This document shows positions 53,478 through 64,000 of a stretch of DNA of 64,000 nt, one piece after another; the first letter of the stretch is position 1, and the number at the start of each line of letters is the position of its first letter. Made by a program: the position numbers and the translations under genes. Source of the stretch: Acanthochlamys bracteata (taxonomy: Eukaryota > Streptophyta > Magnoliopsida > Pandanales > Velloziaceae); the NCBI GenBank assembly GCA_019914995.1, contig CM034133.1:2232001-2296000 (forward strand), read 5' to 3'. The notes beneath the pieces were generated by a model. It was not told the origin of the DNA. It ran no database searches and saw only the letters and a program-made list of their open reading frames with translations.

Positions 53478-53695
53478 AGAAGTATTTTTGAAATAATTTT
53501 TTTTTAAATAAAAATATTTTTATTTTATTTTAAAAATAAATTTTATTTTTTTATTTAAAAAATAATAAAAATAAATTTAGTAAAAATTTTTATATTTATT
53601 AAATTATTAAATAAATTATATAAAAAATTTATTAAAAATGTGAAATAAAGTTGAATTTTAAAAATGAAATGAAATGAAATACAAACAACTTTTAA
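53478..53695. mobile_element. Tourist-like MITE, diverged copy (G)
   Basis: Core strings (aaaaaataataaaaataaatt and ttattaaattattaaataaatt) and the right edge gaaatacaaacaactttt match the family. The ends are poorly kept. Confidence 0.5.
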
Positions 53696-53798
53696 ATCTC
53701 TTTAACAAACAAGCCAATTGGTTATGCACAATGAGGGAATTCAGCAAAAGAAAGGTACTAGTATGCATTTACTAACTGCATATTGCTCTGCTGCAAGG

Positions 53799-54341
53799 TA
53801 GGGGTGGCAATATGGATTCATGGATTGATTCCGGGTCGACTCATATAATAATCGGATAAAAAATATTCAACTCTAATCCGACCCGTTTATTTATATGGGT
53901 CAAAATTGTCAACCATAACACAATCTATTTATAACCAGGTCAAACTCAGGTCGACCCATTTAATAATTAAATTATTAAATAAAAATTATAAATATTAATT
54001 TTTAATAATAATATATTAAAATTATTAATTATGATGTATTTAAAAAGAAAAAATATTAATTTTGACAAATTTATAAATTAAATAAAAATTAGTTAAAATT
54101 AAGATAAATTAAATATATATATATATAAATTAAATTCAAATTTTTTGCTATTTTTTCTAATTTTTAAATAATATATACTATATAAATAGTTAAACGGATT
54201 AAACGAATCATTTTTTGATCGATCCGAACCCGTTTAAATTTTCGGGTCGACCCGAAATCGACCCAAACACGTCTAAGGCTTGATCCGAACCCGACCTTTT
54301 CGGATCGAATTTTCGGATCGGGTCGATTTTTGCCACCCCTA
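53799..54341. mobile_element. Non-autonomous hAT-like element, copy 2, with perfect target duplication
   Basis: The 543-bp element begins TAGGGGTGGCAA and ends TTGCCACCCCTA, a perfect 12-bp terminal inverted repeat. It is flanked by an exact 8-bp duplication CTGCAAGG (53791-53798 and 54342-54349), the hAT signature. Subterminal regions repeat gggtcgac/gatccgaa motifs. There is no ORF. Perfect ends and target duplication suggest this is the youngest copy in the window. Confidence 0.9.
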
Positions 54342-54349
54342 CTGCAAGG

Positions 54350-55160
54350 TGAGCAATGTTATTAATTGGAACCGTTGCATGCGTTAACCGTTCACGGTTA
54401 TTTATAATTGCTTTAAATTAAATATTTTTTTTAAAATTTTAAAGATAAATTTATTTTTTAGTAAAATAATAGTTGAATTTTATCTATGATGTTTAAATCT
54501 TTGGAATCAATAGTGGGAATGCGTTTGAGAAAAGCACTCAAAATACTCGTAAGGATAGGAGAGACGTCGCACTCTATTATTAATATTTGCTTTTAGTTAT
54601 GATCAAAGTTTCTATAACGAACTTATCTTCTTTTTTTGTCATATTTTAAATTCGAAGTTCTTTTTTTATATTTTAATTTGATGCAAACTCTTCGAACCAT
54701 CGAACTATTTTGTAATTTACTTTTTATCGAATTCAGTTTTATCAAATTCAGTTTTACCAAATTCATTTCTCACTAATTAAAACACATCTTAAGTAGCTAT
54801 TGGCTTTAATTTAAGATATATATTTTTAAAAACCTGGTAATGATATTGAAGTTGTTAGTAAGATAATTTAAGAGATTTAAAGATGAGGAGACAAAGATTT
54901 CAAGATCCTACGTAACCAAATAATATATATACATAAAAAGTTTATGAGAAGAAGCTACAGCCATCTTTCAACTATGTACACTAATCAATAACTAAAATAC
55001 GTCACGATTATATAGTACTAAGTGGCCCCTTTCTGAATTGACGATCTGCATATAAATTGAAACTACATGTATTCTTCGTTCATCTGGTTAAGCTCAACAT
55101 TTATATTCAGGAATTGGTATATATTATGAACTTTCTTCACTGAGTTTGGTGTTAAGTGAA
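54350..55160. other. Spacer between the hAT-like element and the minisatellite
   Basis: AT-rich sequence with no supported gene. Confidence 0.45.
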
Positions 55161-55641
55161 CTTGTCCGTACAACAAATTTAACTCTTATGAAGTTTCTTT
55201 ATGGAGTTGTTCATATAACAAATTTAGTTCCTATGAAGTTTCTGTATTGAGTTGTTCGTATAACAAATTTAATATTTTAACTTTTATAAATTTGTATTGA
55301 GTTGTTCATATAACAAATTTAACTTTTATGAAGTTTTTGTATGGAGTTGTTCATATAACAAATTTTTAGCTCTTATGAAGTTTCTGTATTGAGTTGTTCG
55401 TATAACAAATTTAATATTTTAACTCTTATAAATCTGTATTGAGTTGTTCATATAACAAATTTAACTCTTATGAAGTTTCTGTATGGAGTTGTTTATATAA
55501 CAAATTTAGTTCTTATGAAGTTTCTGTACTAAGTTGTTCTAATAACAAATTTATTATTTTAACTCTTATGAAAGCTTTTGTATTAAGTTGTTCATATAAT
55601 AAATTTAACTCTTATGAAGTTTCTGTATTGAGTTGTTCATA
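55161..55641. repeat. Minisatellite, about ten 45-54-bp units in a three-unit higher-order pattern
   Basis: The unit begins gagttgttcatataacaaat and ends tatgaagtttctgtatt. Starts fall at 55204, 55249, 55299, 55344, 55391, 55441, 55486, 55531, 55585 and 55630, so lengths run 45, 50, 45, 47, 50, 45, 45, 54, 45. Every third unit is longer because it carries an extra taatattttaac, giving three trimers of about 140, 142 and 144 bp. One frame is open across part of the array and reads a repeated SCSYNKFNSYEVSV-like peptide, which I regard as a by-product. Confidence 0.9.
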
Positions 55642-56377
55642 TGAATGGAAGTAAATCAAGTTTTTCATCAACTAATTTCTCCTTCTTTAGAAGAAAAGAA
55701 ACATGATTTGTTTATAGGCAACATTATGAGTTGCAATAGTTAGATGAACAAACTAAAACGGTACAAATTTGTTTGCGGAAAACATTAACACAGTGGTACT
55801 TAAAATTTGCCCATCAACACTTTGCAAACAAGAGCAACTGAATCAAAATTATTGTGTTAATGTTTGTAAAAAGACTACTCACCATCTCTTTTTAAGAGAT
55901 TCTTAATTTGTATGCATCAAACAAAAAACTTTGTTTGTATTTGATTTTTTTATCTCTAAAATTCCAAGTAAGATAAGTTGAGTAGTCCATTTCCAACACA
56001 TCTACTCTCCACAAAACAGAGCTTCAACATCTTCAACAGTCATGAAACTGAATGAAGTTTATAAAATTTCATGGGGATAATATAAGTGAAGAATGTATTC
56101 ACAAACATCGATCTTTCATCAAATTAACATGGAAAAAAAAGCAACCAGATTATTGTTTATACTTTAATTAATTAACATTGGACAAACACTCTTTTTTTCA
56201 TTTTTGCTGCACAGTCAAGTTTCTTGACCTAATTAGATCATAATAAGCTAAATAATCTATTACAGTACTTCATTTTCCTATTGGTAGACAAGGCAGTCTC
56301 CACACTACAACAACAAGGACATGCCTCAAAACACCAGTACAGAGAACAACAACGAAGACCATTCATAACATATTACT
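55642..56377. other. Spacer and 3' flank of the DUF688-like gene
   Basis: No gene is supported. The segment nearest 56378 is probably its 3' UTR. Confidence 0.4.
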
Positions 56378-56983
56378 TCAAGCAGCATTAGTAGCAGTTT
56401 TGGTACCTTGACTGCTAGAGCCATGCCGGACAACAGCCATCAGCGAACTCTTTGCGTCTCCACCAGAATATCCATGCCGTATTCCAAAGCACAGAGTCGA
56501 AGTCGGCGAACGTTCTTCCTCAGAATCTGAATCATATGACAAAGAAGAAGATGTCCTCGGACTCGACCGTGTTCTTCTATGGACACCATTACCAGAAGAC
56601 AAATTAGAAGAAGTCGTCGACGAGTACGAAGAAGACGAAAGCGAGAACGAGTTCATCAGAGACGAAGGAGTCGCCGTTTGCTTTCGAAGGAGGAAGACTT
56701 TGGGTAAAATTGCAGCGATGAGGTTGGATTTAGAGGATCTCAACTTCTTGGATTTCTTTTTAGCTGTAGTGTAGCAGTAAGACGGCGGAGGCGTTAGCGG
56801 CGGTAGAACGTTACCTGCGCTGGCGTGTTTCGGCGTCCCTGGTTGTGATTCCCACATGAAGGGAACGTTTCCGGTAGCGCCACCGTAGTAGACTCTGAAT
56901 GAAGGGTTTGCCATGGAGCTTTCTTTGGACATCAACCTGTTGAAAAACTTATCATCTTCTTTCATAATCTTGAAAGACTCCAT
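56378..56983 (-). CDS. DUF688-like protein of unknown function
   Basis: A single uninterrupted ORF on the minus strand encodes 201 residues. Near the N-terminus, NVPFMWESQPGTPKH followed by LPPLTPPPSY is the signature I associate with the plant-specific DUF688 family. After a basic stretch (AKKKSKKLRSSK) come long Ser/Thr-rich runs, then EEERSPTSTLCFGIRHGYSG. There is no signal peptide or membrane span. Composition suggests a disordered, possibly nuclear or membrane-peripheral phosphoprotein. Function is unknown for the family. The start at 56983 is the first ATG; a second in-frame ATG (MKEDDKFF) lies six codons in. Confidence 0.85.
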   Translation of the reverse strand: MESFKIMKEDDKFFNRLMSKESSMANPSFRVYYGGATGNVPFMWESQPGTPKHASAGNVLPPLTPPPSYCYTTAKKKSKKLRSSKSNLIAAILPKVFLLRKQTATPSSLMNSFSLSSSSYSSTTSSNLSSGNGVHRRTRSSPRTSSSLSYDSDSEEERSPTSTLCFGIRHGYSGGDAKSSLMAVVRHGSSSQGTKTATNAA

Positions 56984-57168
56984 CGTTTTTGAGATGCTGC
57001 TGAGAGATTCTTCTACTAGAGAAACGAAGAAAGAAGAAACAGAGAGGAATCAAAGATTAATAGAGTAGATCGAAAGACTTGAAACTAATGCTATTACTAT
57101 TATTTATAACAGGGTCCGGGGTTTTGCACATGTTAGCATTTGTTTATCTGGCTTACGAGTCATTTAAA

Positions 57169-57838
57169 TAGGGAGGTGGCAATTGAATTCATGGATCGGT
57201 TCGATCGATATATTTAATAATTAAATTAAATATGTTTAATTTTAATTTAATTTATAAATTTATATAGAATAAAGTTATTAATTCTAATTTAATTTATTTA
57301 ATAATTGAATTAAATTTGGATTAACTTATTTAATAATTTAAAACTTTTAATTATATATTTTTAAACTTAAGTGAAATTATAAAATTAGTTGGAATAAATG
57401 TGTACGATATTCTTCATAAAAAGATATGACAAGTGTCCGTCAAAATGAATATTTTTAAATATTTTCATCGATTCTTAAAATATTTTAATATATTTTTAAT
57501 ATTTATTTAAAAAAAATATGTGGTGATAGCTGAAGTTTTATGAATATAAATATATGGTAATAATTTCAATAAAAATTTTGATAAATATAACTATCTAACA
57601 AAATTTTTTTTTGTAAAATTTAAATTCTTCATTGAAAAAACACCTGTATAATAATAATTTTGATAATATTATAATTCTCATATTATACTATTTTTTATTC
57701 ATTTAATAATAGGATCAAATTTATTCAATCTAACTCAATTGATATATTTATTCGGATCAAATTTTTTAATTCTAATTCGAATTAAATAGATCTATTTCGG
57801 ATTAAATATTTAGATCAAGTCATATATTGCCACCCCTA
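57169..57838. mobile_element. Non-autonomous hAT-like element, copy 3
   Basis: It starts TAGGGAGGTGGCAA (one extra-base difference from copy 2) and ends TTGCCACCCCTA. The flanking 8-mers CATTTAAA and TATTTACA match at six of eight positions, as expected of an older insertion. Subterminal ggatcaaattt/gatccg-like motifs and an AT-rich core match the family. It sits about 185 bp upstream of the DUF688-like start codon. Confidence 0.8.
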
Positions 57839-60027
57839 TATTTACAGTTGTTTAAAATATTTTAGTAACAAAAACTATTGTAAAATTTTTTTGACATATA
57901 AATTATTTTTAAAATTTAAATAATAAAATTTATATATTAAATTTTATAATGTATAATTTATTATATTTTTAAATTAAAATATTAAATACTGTTAATAACT
58001 TATTAGAAAATTAAAATTAAATAAAAATTTACTTTGATGAATAACACCAAACATGCACTTAAATGAATTGGTGTCATCCTAGCCAATAAATAATTATTTC
58101 ATGATAAATGAATTTGTGAATTTTATTTATGCTAGAGCTAGAGGATTAGTTATTAATGATGGCACGGACACCTCACCTGTGTACTTGCTGGGTTCGCATC
58201 ATCTATTTGAAGCTGATGTCTATTGCATAACCAAATTAGACATAAACTCGTAGATTAAAGCAAGCAAAATTGCTCTTTCGTCTTTGAAACTAAGACCATA
58301 TACGTTTTTTTAGTTACGAAGTTACATCGAACTACATAAACGTTTCACGTAATTAAGGGTTTTCAAAATAGTAGTTAACATAAAGTCAAAAACTATTTGG
58401 AAATGTATGGTTGATTTTGGTTGTTATTTGGAGTAAGTAGCTAGCTTGTATTTATTAATGTGATAGAGTTAGGTTGGAAAGGGCAGCTGGTTATATAAAT
58501 GATTGAACTGGGTTATGGCAAAAGTTTTTCTTCAAGGTCTCAATTTAGGCATGGATGTACACGTTGCTTGCAGTTCCAATGCAACTTCGTTCCTCCGATT
58601 ATCTGTTGAGGCAAATTATCAAAACCATCATGGAGACAGATCGGAAAATTGTTGTCTTCCCTTTTTCAGTTATAAACAAGAAAGATATGTGGAACAAATT
58701 AAACAAGAAAGAAGGACAATAGAGAATAGACAAATGAAATAAGCAACTTTGCTTAAGGGTCAGTTAGACATTAATTTTCTTTCACCTTCTTCTATAAATC
58801 TCACGTACGTGTGGATAATCGATGTCTTAATAAATCTACTTAGATTTTCAAGCTCATTGTCTCCGAGTTATGTGCAGAACAAAATAAGAGCGTGTTTCAA
58901 ATATTCGTAATTAAGTTTCGTAAAAATAAAAAATAGAAAGTAAAAATTTTTGAAAAATAAATTAAAAATAGAGTTCAGAATTTATATTTTAATAGTATTC
59001 GAAAGTGTGTTAAAAATTAAAAAATATAATTATATTAAAAAATATATAAATAAAAAAATAAAACTAAAATTTTGCACGTAAAAATAAAATTTTAAATTTT
59101 TTATATAATTAAAATATATGATATATTCGTAACTTAAAATCTAACGAATAAAAATAAATTACTGGCGTTTAAAGCTCGCACTAATTCGCCGTTTTCTTCC
59201 ATTACTTTATTACAGAACTCTCATCAAAATCAAAACCAGGATATATCATACTTCAAAAAATCTAATTATCTCTATTCGAAACAATGGTAGTGATGAAACC
59301 TGGAATCACGTGTTCTTCTTCTTCCTCTTCTACGTATTTCGTTGAGACAAAAAGTCGTTATAGATCTAGCTGTGTCGTCGGTTGTCTATAATATTATATA
59401 TTATAATTCACTTATTAGCTAACTCTTTGTCAGATATTTTATTAAATTTTTTATGATCCTCTAGCTCTTTCTGCATTAATTAATGCATATTTCTTTCTAT
59501 CTTATGATATATAATTGAGTGAAAAAATTATATGAACTATTATTGGTTGAACGGCGTCAAATTTGTTATATATTCAGATATATTATGGAGGTATCAAAGA
59601 TTTACATGATCATTTGTTTGTTACTGTAGCGATTTGAGAAGATGGCAGATTGAGATCCGTGTTTTGTCTCATACTCTCTACCTAATGATAAGCCAACACT
59701 ACTTACAAGACTTTTGCGTGGAAGTTTCATAATAAACCAAACCTGAAAAGTGAAAACTATCCTTAATTAAAGAGATTTATAATTTAATTTCCACAATCCT
59801 CCAAAAATTTGAAATTAATTAAGGATGCATTTGACGAGACATGAGAGCAGCATCAGGGATACGTTGTGGTCCTTACCATGCATCTATGTCATCGTTCTCA
59901 TGTTATATTCTTTTTAGTAATTTCTATTCAACAAAATTCAGATTAATTTAAAATGATTCATATTGTAAATATGTAATATAATATCTATTGATTGTGTACA
60001 ATATAGTTGTTATAGTGGCCTTGCTGT
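57839..60027. other. Spacer with no supported gene
   Basis: AT-rich throughout. A tRNA-like phrase (gctgggttcgcatc near 58190) may be a SINE fragment. An AT-rich block at 58885-59165 may be another decayed MITE. ORFs of up to 79 codons show no family motifs. Confidence 0.4.
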
Positions 60028-60768
60028 TATAGTTATCAGACACGGATCGTACTGTGAAGATTGATTTGAAAATCGTCGATCCGAATTTTCAAAAAAGCTA
60101 TCTGTGCAATCAATCCGTTCTGATCCGTCTTAATCCAATCGGCCCGTTTGTTTGGATCAAATCGGGTTGAATAAAAATTAAAAAATTTAAATTGAAGATA
60201 TATTTGATACTAAAAAATAATTATTAATAGTAATATATTGAAAAATAAGATGTAGTTTAGATTTTGCATTTGGATGTGATAATATAAAAATATAATTTAT
60301 TGTGCCTCATTTGTAAATATCTATTATAGTGATTTTTTAGTTTTTATATTGTAAAATATTCTGACTCATATATGTATACATGAAAAAATTTTGTTATATT
60401 TCTTTTACGATTTATCTATTTTATAACTTATCCTTTTATAATTACCTAATTTATTTAAATAATTTCTTATTATAATTTTTTTTTTCTTCTTCACCTATTA
60501 CAATAAATCACCTTACCTCCCTTCCCAACGGCGAGCTACCTCGAGCAGTTCTTCCCAACTAGCGACCAATCTCCAGCGACAAACATAATGAAAGGTGTTG
60601 TTGGTAGAAAAATAATTAGATTTTTTGCTGTGATTGTTATTTTTGTTGGTTAGAAAATAAGTCGGCTATGCAATTTTTTCGCTCCCGTTAATGGTTTAAT
60701 ATTATTGACCAACAGGTCAATTCGAGATAACTTTTCAGATAGACGTTCGGTTCGGTTCTTATAACTAT
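60028..60768. mobile_element. Probable non-autonomous element with TATAGTTAT ends
   Basis: The left end tatagttatcaga and the reverse complement of the right end, catagttataaga, form an imperfect inverted repeat. Flanking octamers CTTGCTGT and CTTACTGC agree at six of eight positions. The left third repeats gatccg/ggatca motifs like the TAGGGGTGGCAA family, so it may be a relative. No ORF is evident. Confidence 0.5.
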
Positions 60769-60802
60769 GCTTACTGCATACGTCGATGGTAATAGCTCTG
60801 AT

Positions 60803-61148
60803 CAACAAGATTGTCCAAATCGAAATTTTAGGTATAATTATTCCGTTTGAATAAAATCGTAAAATTAGAATGTTAAATCCTCAAATTTGAATTTTTATAG
60901 AAAATTCTCTTTAATTTTATAGACGAGTTTTTTTAATTTTACCAAAAATATCTCAAAATTTAATTAATTATAAAAATTTCATAAAAATAAAATCGTAAAA
61001 AATTTATAATTTTACCGATTTTTAAAAGATAAATCACGATCCAAATGCGAATTTATTCAAAATACAATTTTAGTTGAAATAGGATCATGATAATGTAAAA
61101 TCGTTGAATCATAAAATTTTAAAATTTATCTGAACTTTCGTAACCTTG
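60803..61148. mobile_element. Non-autonomous hAT-like element, second family, copy 2
   Basis: The left end caacaagattgtccaaatcg matches the reversed right end of the element at 11823, and the right end reverses to caaggttacgaaag, matching that element's left end. Flanking octamers GCTCTGAT (60795-60802) and GCCCTGAT (61149-61156) agree at seven of eight positions. It lies only 34 bp from the preceding element. Confidence 0.65.
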
Positions 61149-63009
61149 GCCCTGATCTTTGATAAGAAAAAGAGACCAACAGCAAAATATCTAAAAAGGG
61201 ACGCCGTAAGATTTTCATCCGTTTGCGGATTGGAAAAGGCACCCATTCCCATCGATAACTAGGGATGACGCATGCATGAACAATGAGTAGTTATCCTTAG
61301 AGGCCAACGCAATTGATACATGCTGCACGATCACACGTCTAGGAAAAAATCAAGTCTCCTGACATGTATGACCTCGTCATCTCCGGCGCCGATTGTTCTC
61401 AACTTGCGGTTTGAGCTCGTCAGTGACAATTACTTGAAACATAAAGAATCATTTTCAATACTGAAGGAGGAGGGAATGCATGCACGATTTCGTGCTTGAT
61501 AAAAGTCAGCCTTCTTTTTCTTTAAACAAGTTTGACAAAGATTGAATTGCACATGTTGAACTTTGCTTTCTTTTGGTTTTCATAACTTCTTTAAACAACG
61601 AACCATATATAGGGCTTCACTTGTTCTATTTGTGATAGTGACTTGAAATAAAAGGAATATTAATTTGTTATTATCATCCTACATAGTCAACTATATACGC
61701 AAAGCAAATTGTATCTTTGTCAACTATATTAACTTTAGAAAAAATGGTGTTCGTTAACGGTAATCAACGGCCGCATGTAGCTCACACATGGGGCGGTTGT
61801 TAGTTAGTTAATTAAAATTTGTGAAAATTTCTGCTGAAGCAAAGCTTGCAGTCTTTTCATTTCACAGCTTCAGCAAAAATTTCTGCGAGTTAATTCTTCT
61901 TAGGTAAGCTTTCGCTAGTGCGCCACTAATGGGCTACTAACATTTCCGGATCTTTTAAGTTAATGGACTGCTACGATAAAAGCCCAATACTACAAAATTT
62001 TCCAAAAACTTTATTTGTTGAAATCCCTAATGCACCTTCAATTCCTACCCTAACTTACCCTACCTAACAAGTAGACGAAGTGTCCCGTATTTCATTCATC
62101 TCATATTTGGTTGTAGCACGTTGATGACTACATCGGGTACTTCCATGTCGTGGGTGTGTTTTAATTGCATAAAATTCACTTTCTTTTATTTATTTTTTTA
62201 TCCGAATTCATCTCTAATTCATATTTAGCGAATTTAGTTTCACCTAAACATACAATCTTCACTGGTTAGCCTTATCACAACCCGCCATTTAACTTTCAAA
62301 CTCTTATGAGGTCTCGTGTTCAATCGCTACAGCTTACCTCCAATAATTCAGGGAATATGATTCAAATTTGTTTAGGCCCAAATGAAATGTCAATAGCTTT
62401 ACAGTGGGCTACACTTTCGTCTTTACCTCAAGAACCACTTCGCAGTTTTGGCCCACTGCCATTTTAATTGGTCCAGTGGGCACAATTGCCAACCAACCGT
62501 TGCAACAGATCTAGTTCCCACATATGTAATTAACTCCAATATTTAAGGTCACTTATGTCAACTCAGCTTCCACGCTACCCAACGGTCTTTTCCTTCTCGT
62601 GACTAGTGACAAAAATCTACAGCGAAAAGCAAAAGCTAATAAATCCAACGAGTCTAACATGACATTTTCGTAATTTGTCCAAACTCCAGTACCTTTGAAG
62701 TAACATACTTGCTATCTTCACTCTTTATTATCAATTCAAAGGTCTCCTATTCTCACTCATTTAAAGCGTGCTAGTCACAAACCACGGCGTGAGAATAAAC
62801 TCGTAGAGCCAAAAGTAAGACAATAATAAATAATATAAAACAAATTTCTAAAATTTCCCCCCAACGATTTTCGTCCTGCTTTTCGCACTCTTCACTCCGC
62901 TTCATTTACTTCCCTGCGATCGAGAAGATAGAGAAGACAAATTCCAGAAGAAGAAGCGACGAAAGATTTCAGAGAGATTGAAGAATCGATCAATTGATAA
63001 GTCAGAAGC
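61149..63009. other. Upstream region of the WEB-family gene
   Basis: No coding sequence is supported. It contains an inverted repeat at 61825-61882 and a possible tRNA-derived phrase near 62310 (gtgttcaatcgc). The last 150 bp before the ATG are purine-rich and probably leader. Confidence 0.45.
61825..61882. repeat. Inverted repeat, 16-bp arms with one mismatch
   Basis: Left arm aaatttctgctgaagc (61825-61840) and right arm gcttcagcaaaaattt (61867-61882) are reverse complements except for one position, separated by 26 bp. As RNA this would fold into a short hairpin. The arm is shorter than a typical plant microRNA precursor stem. Confidence 0.85.
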
Positions 63010-63198
63010 ATGGAAGAAGGAGGTGTACTGGTGGGTCCTACGAGCAGAGCCCTAGTTGGGCCGCCGGCGTGGGCAGACCGAGCCGAGATTGACACGTCAG
63101 CACCGTTTGAATCGGTGAAGGAAGCTGTTGATCGATTCGGCGGTAGTGGTCACTGGAAATCTCAGCTCCGGTCAATCCTCGACGCACCGGCTCAGCAG
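63010..63198 (+). CDS. WEB family protein (WEB1/PMI2-related coiled-coil), first exon only
   Basis: The first 63 codons run from ATG 63010 to a donor CAG|GTGATT at 63198/63199. The peptide contains RAEIDTSAPFESVKEAVDRF followed by GGSGHWKS, the conserved N-terminal signature of the WEB family (WEAK CHLOROPLAST MOVEMENT UNDER BLUE LIGHT relatives). The long coiled-coil that makes up the rest of such proteins must lie beyond the window edge. WEB1 and PMI2 help control chloroplast photorelocation; many other family members are uncharacterised, so only family membership is claimed. Confidence 0.85.
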
Positions 63199-64000
63199 GT
63201 GATTGTTATGTGTTGTTGTAACAGTTCATGCCGAATTTTATTTATTTATTTATTTTTGTAATTATTGTGTTGGATCTTTGATTCGTCTTACTTGCATTAT
63301 TTGCTCTTTTAGCCACTGAATGAGAGAAATGTTGACGGTGCTGTTAATTTCAGCAATTTTTGTTTGATTATCTAATAAAAATTTCTTTAGTAAATCTGTT
63401 GATCTTTTGTTCTTTATTTTTTATGTTTTTAATTTCTATGTTAAACATGAATTTGAGAATATGTTTCAATCACGCTATGGTTACGCTGTTATTTCTTTTC
63501 TTAATTGATGCTCAATGTTGACAATGAGGCTTGTTATATGTTTAAGGCCCTTTGATCCATGATCTTCATAATGCCCATTGCACTTAAGCTGCTTCTACCT
63601 CAGCTATTTATTTCCTTTTGTGTAGGTATCTTAATTTTGAATGCTCCATTTAATGGGCACCCTAATGCCACAAGCTAAACAGGTTTACAGGGTATGGTAA
63701 GGATAGGTTGTATGCAGCCATACCCTTCTTTCATAGCTTGAGACAATGAGTTCCAATTCTTGAGATTGCTAGGTACATACCTACCGAGAGGCCTGGTGAC
63801 ACATCATTGTGGTTTAAGCACCATTTTGGAATGTACCCCTGACTTCTGTTCATCAGGAAAGTCATTTCAGGAGGAGCTTAAAAGATGTATCAATGAGTCC
63901 CAAACAATTGAATCATTTGAGTCTTTTATTATGGAGACATGCCAAATCTTCTATATGAAGACATTGTCCTTTCTCTTGTTTTTTCCTAACAAGATAAAAA
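63199..64000 (+). other. Intron 1 of the WEB-family gene, reaching the window edge
   Basis: T-rich intron sequence. A degraded SINE-like phrase lies at about 63680-63730 (acagggtatggtaaggatag, then gtatgcagcc), loosely like the 3' half of plant Au-type SINEs. No second exon is evident before the window ends. Confidence 0.4.

Noticed and set aside
55439-55654. 71-codon frame inside the minisatellite encoding a repeated peptide
   Set aside because: It is a direct consequence of the tandem DNA repeat; unit lengths not divisible by three break the frame elsewhere.
58503-58742. 79-codon open frame on the plus strand
   Set aside because: No domain, no conserved motif and no promoter or splice evidence.

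Overview
The window is nuclear DNA of a flowering plant, almost certainly a eudicot. Genes are split by GT-AG introns, intergenic DNA is very AT-rich and full of small non-autonomous transposons, and every recognisable protein belongs to a plant family. The species cannot be named from the sequence. I found no tRNA, rRNA, CRISPR or prokaryotic signal.

Layout. 0.4-5 kb (+): TOM1-like (TOL) ubiquitin adaptor, 8 exons. 6.5-9.4 kb (-): NPF2-type NRT1/PTR transporter locus that looks like a pseudogene, with two frameshifts. 13.6-16.6 kb (-): AlkB-type Fe(II)/2OG dioxygenase. 17-23.5 kb: gene-poor. 23.5-25.3 kb (+): short HLH protein with an ACT-like C-terminus. 26.3-27.2 kb (-): decayed coding remnant of unknown family. 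27.2-30.9 kb (-): TruA-type tRNA pseudouridine synthase, head-to-head with a sororin-like cohesion gene (31.5-33.8 kb, +). 37.2-45.3 kb: three class III peroxidases (+,-,+). 46-50.4 kb (+): an unrecognised small gene behind a strong promoter. 50.4-56.4 kb: repeats, including a minisatellite with three-unit higher-order structure. 56.4-57 kb (-): DUF688-like protein. 63 kb (+): first exon of a WEB-family gene that runs off the window.

The genes are mostly unrelated housekeeping loci. The only functional cluster is the peroxidases: apoplastic haem enzymes of the PRX52/cationic-peroxidase type that share intron positions 1 and 2, two of them without the ancestral third intron. Mobile DNA falls into at least three families: hAT-like elements with TAGGGGTGGCAA ends (three copies, one with a perfect 8-bp target duplication), a second hAT-like family with CAAGATTGTC/AGGTTA ends (two copies), and a Tourist-like MITE of about 250 bp (at least seven copies).

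Exon coordinates were derived by hand from splice consensus, reading-frame phase and remembered family conservation; no alignment was run. I did not find a convincing new multi-gene biological system. The most unusual items are the two GC-AG introns, the two-frameshift transporter pseudogene, the higher-order minisatellite, the 28-bp perfect palindrome around a G-box, and the unidentified decayed coding segment.
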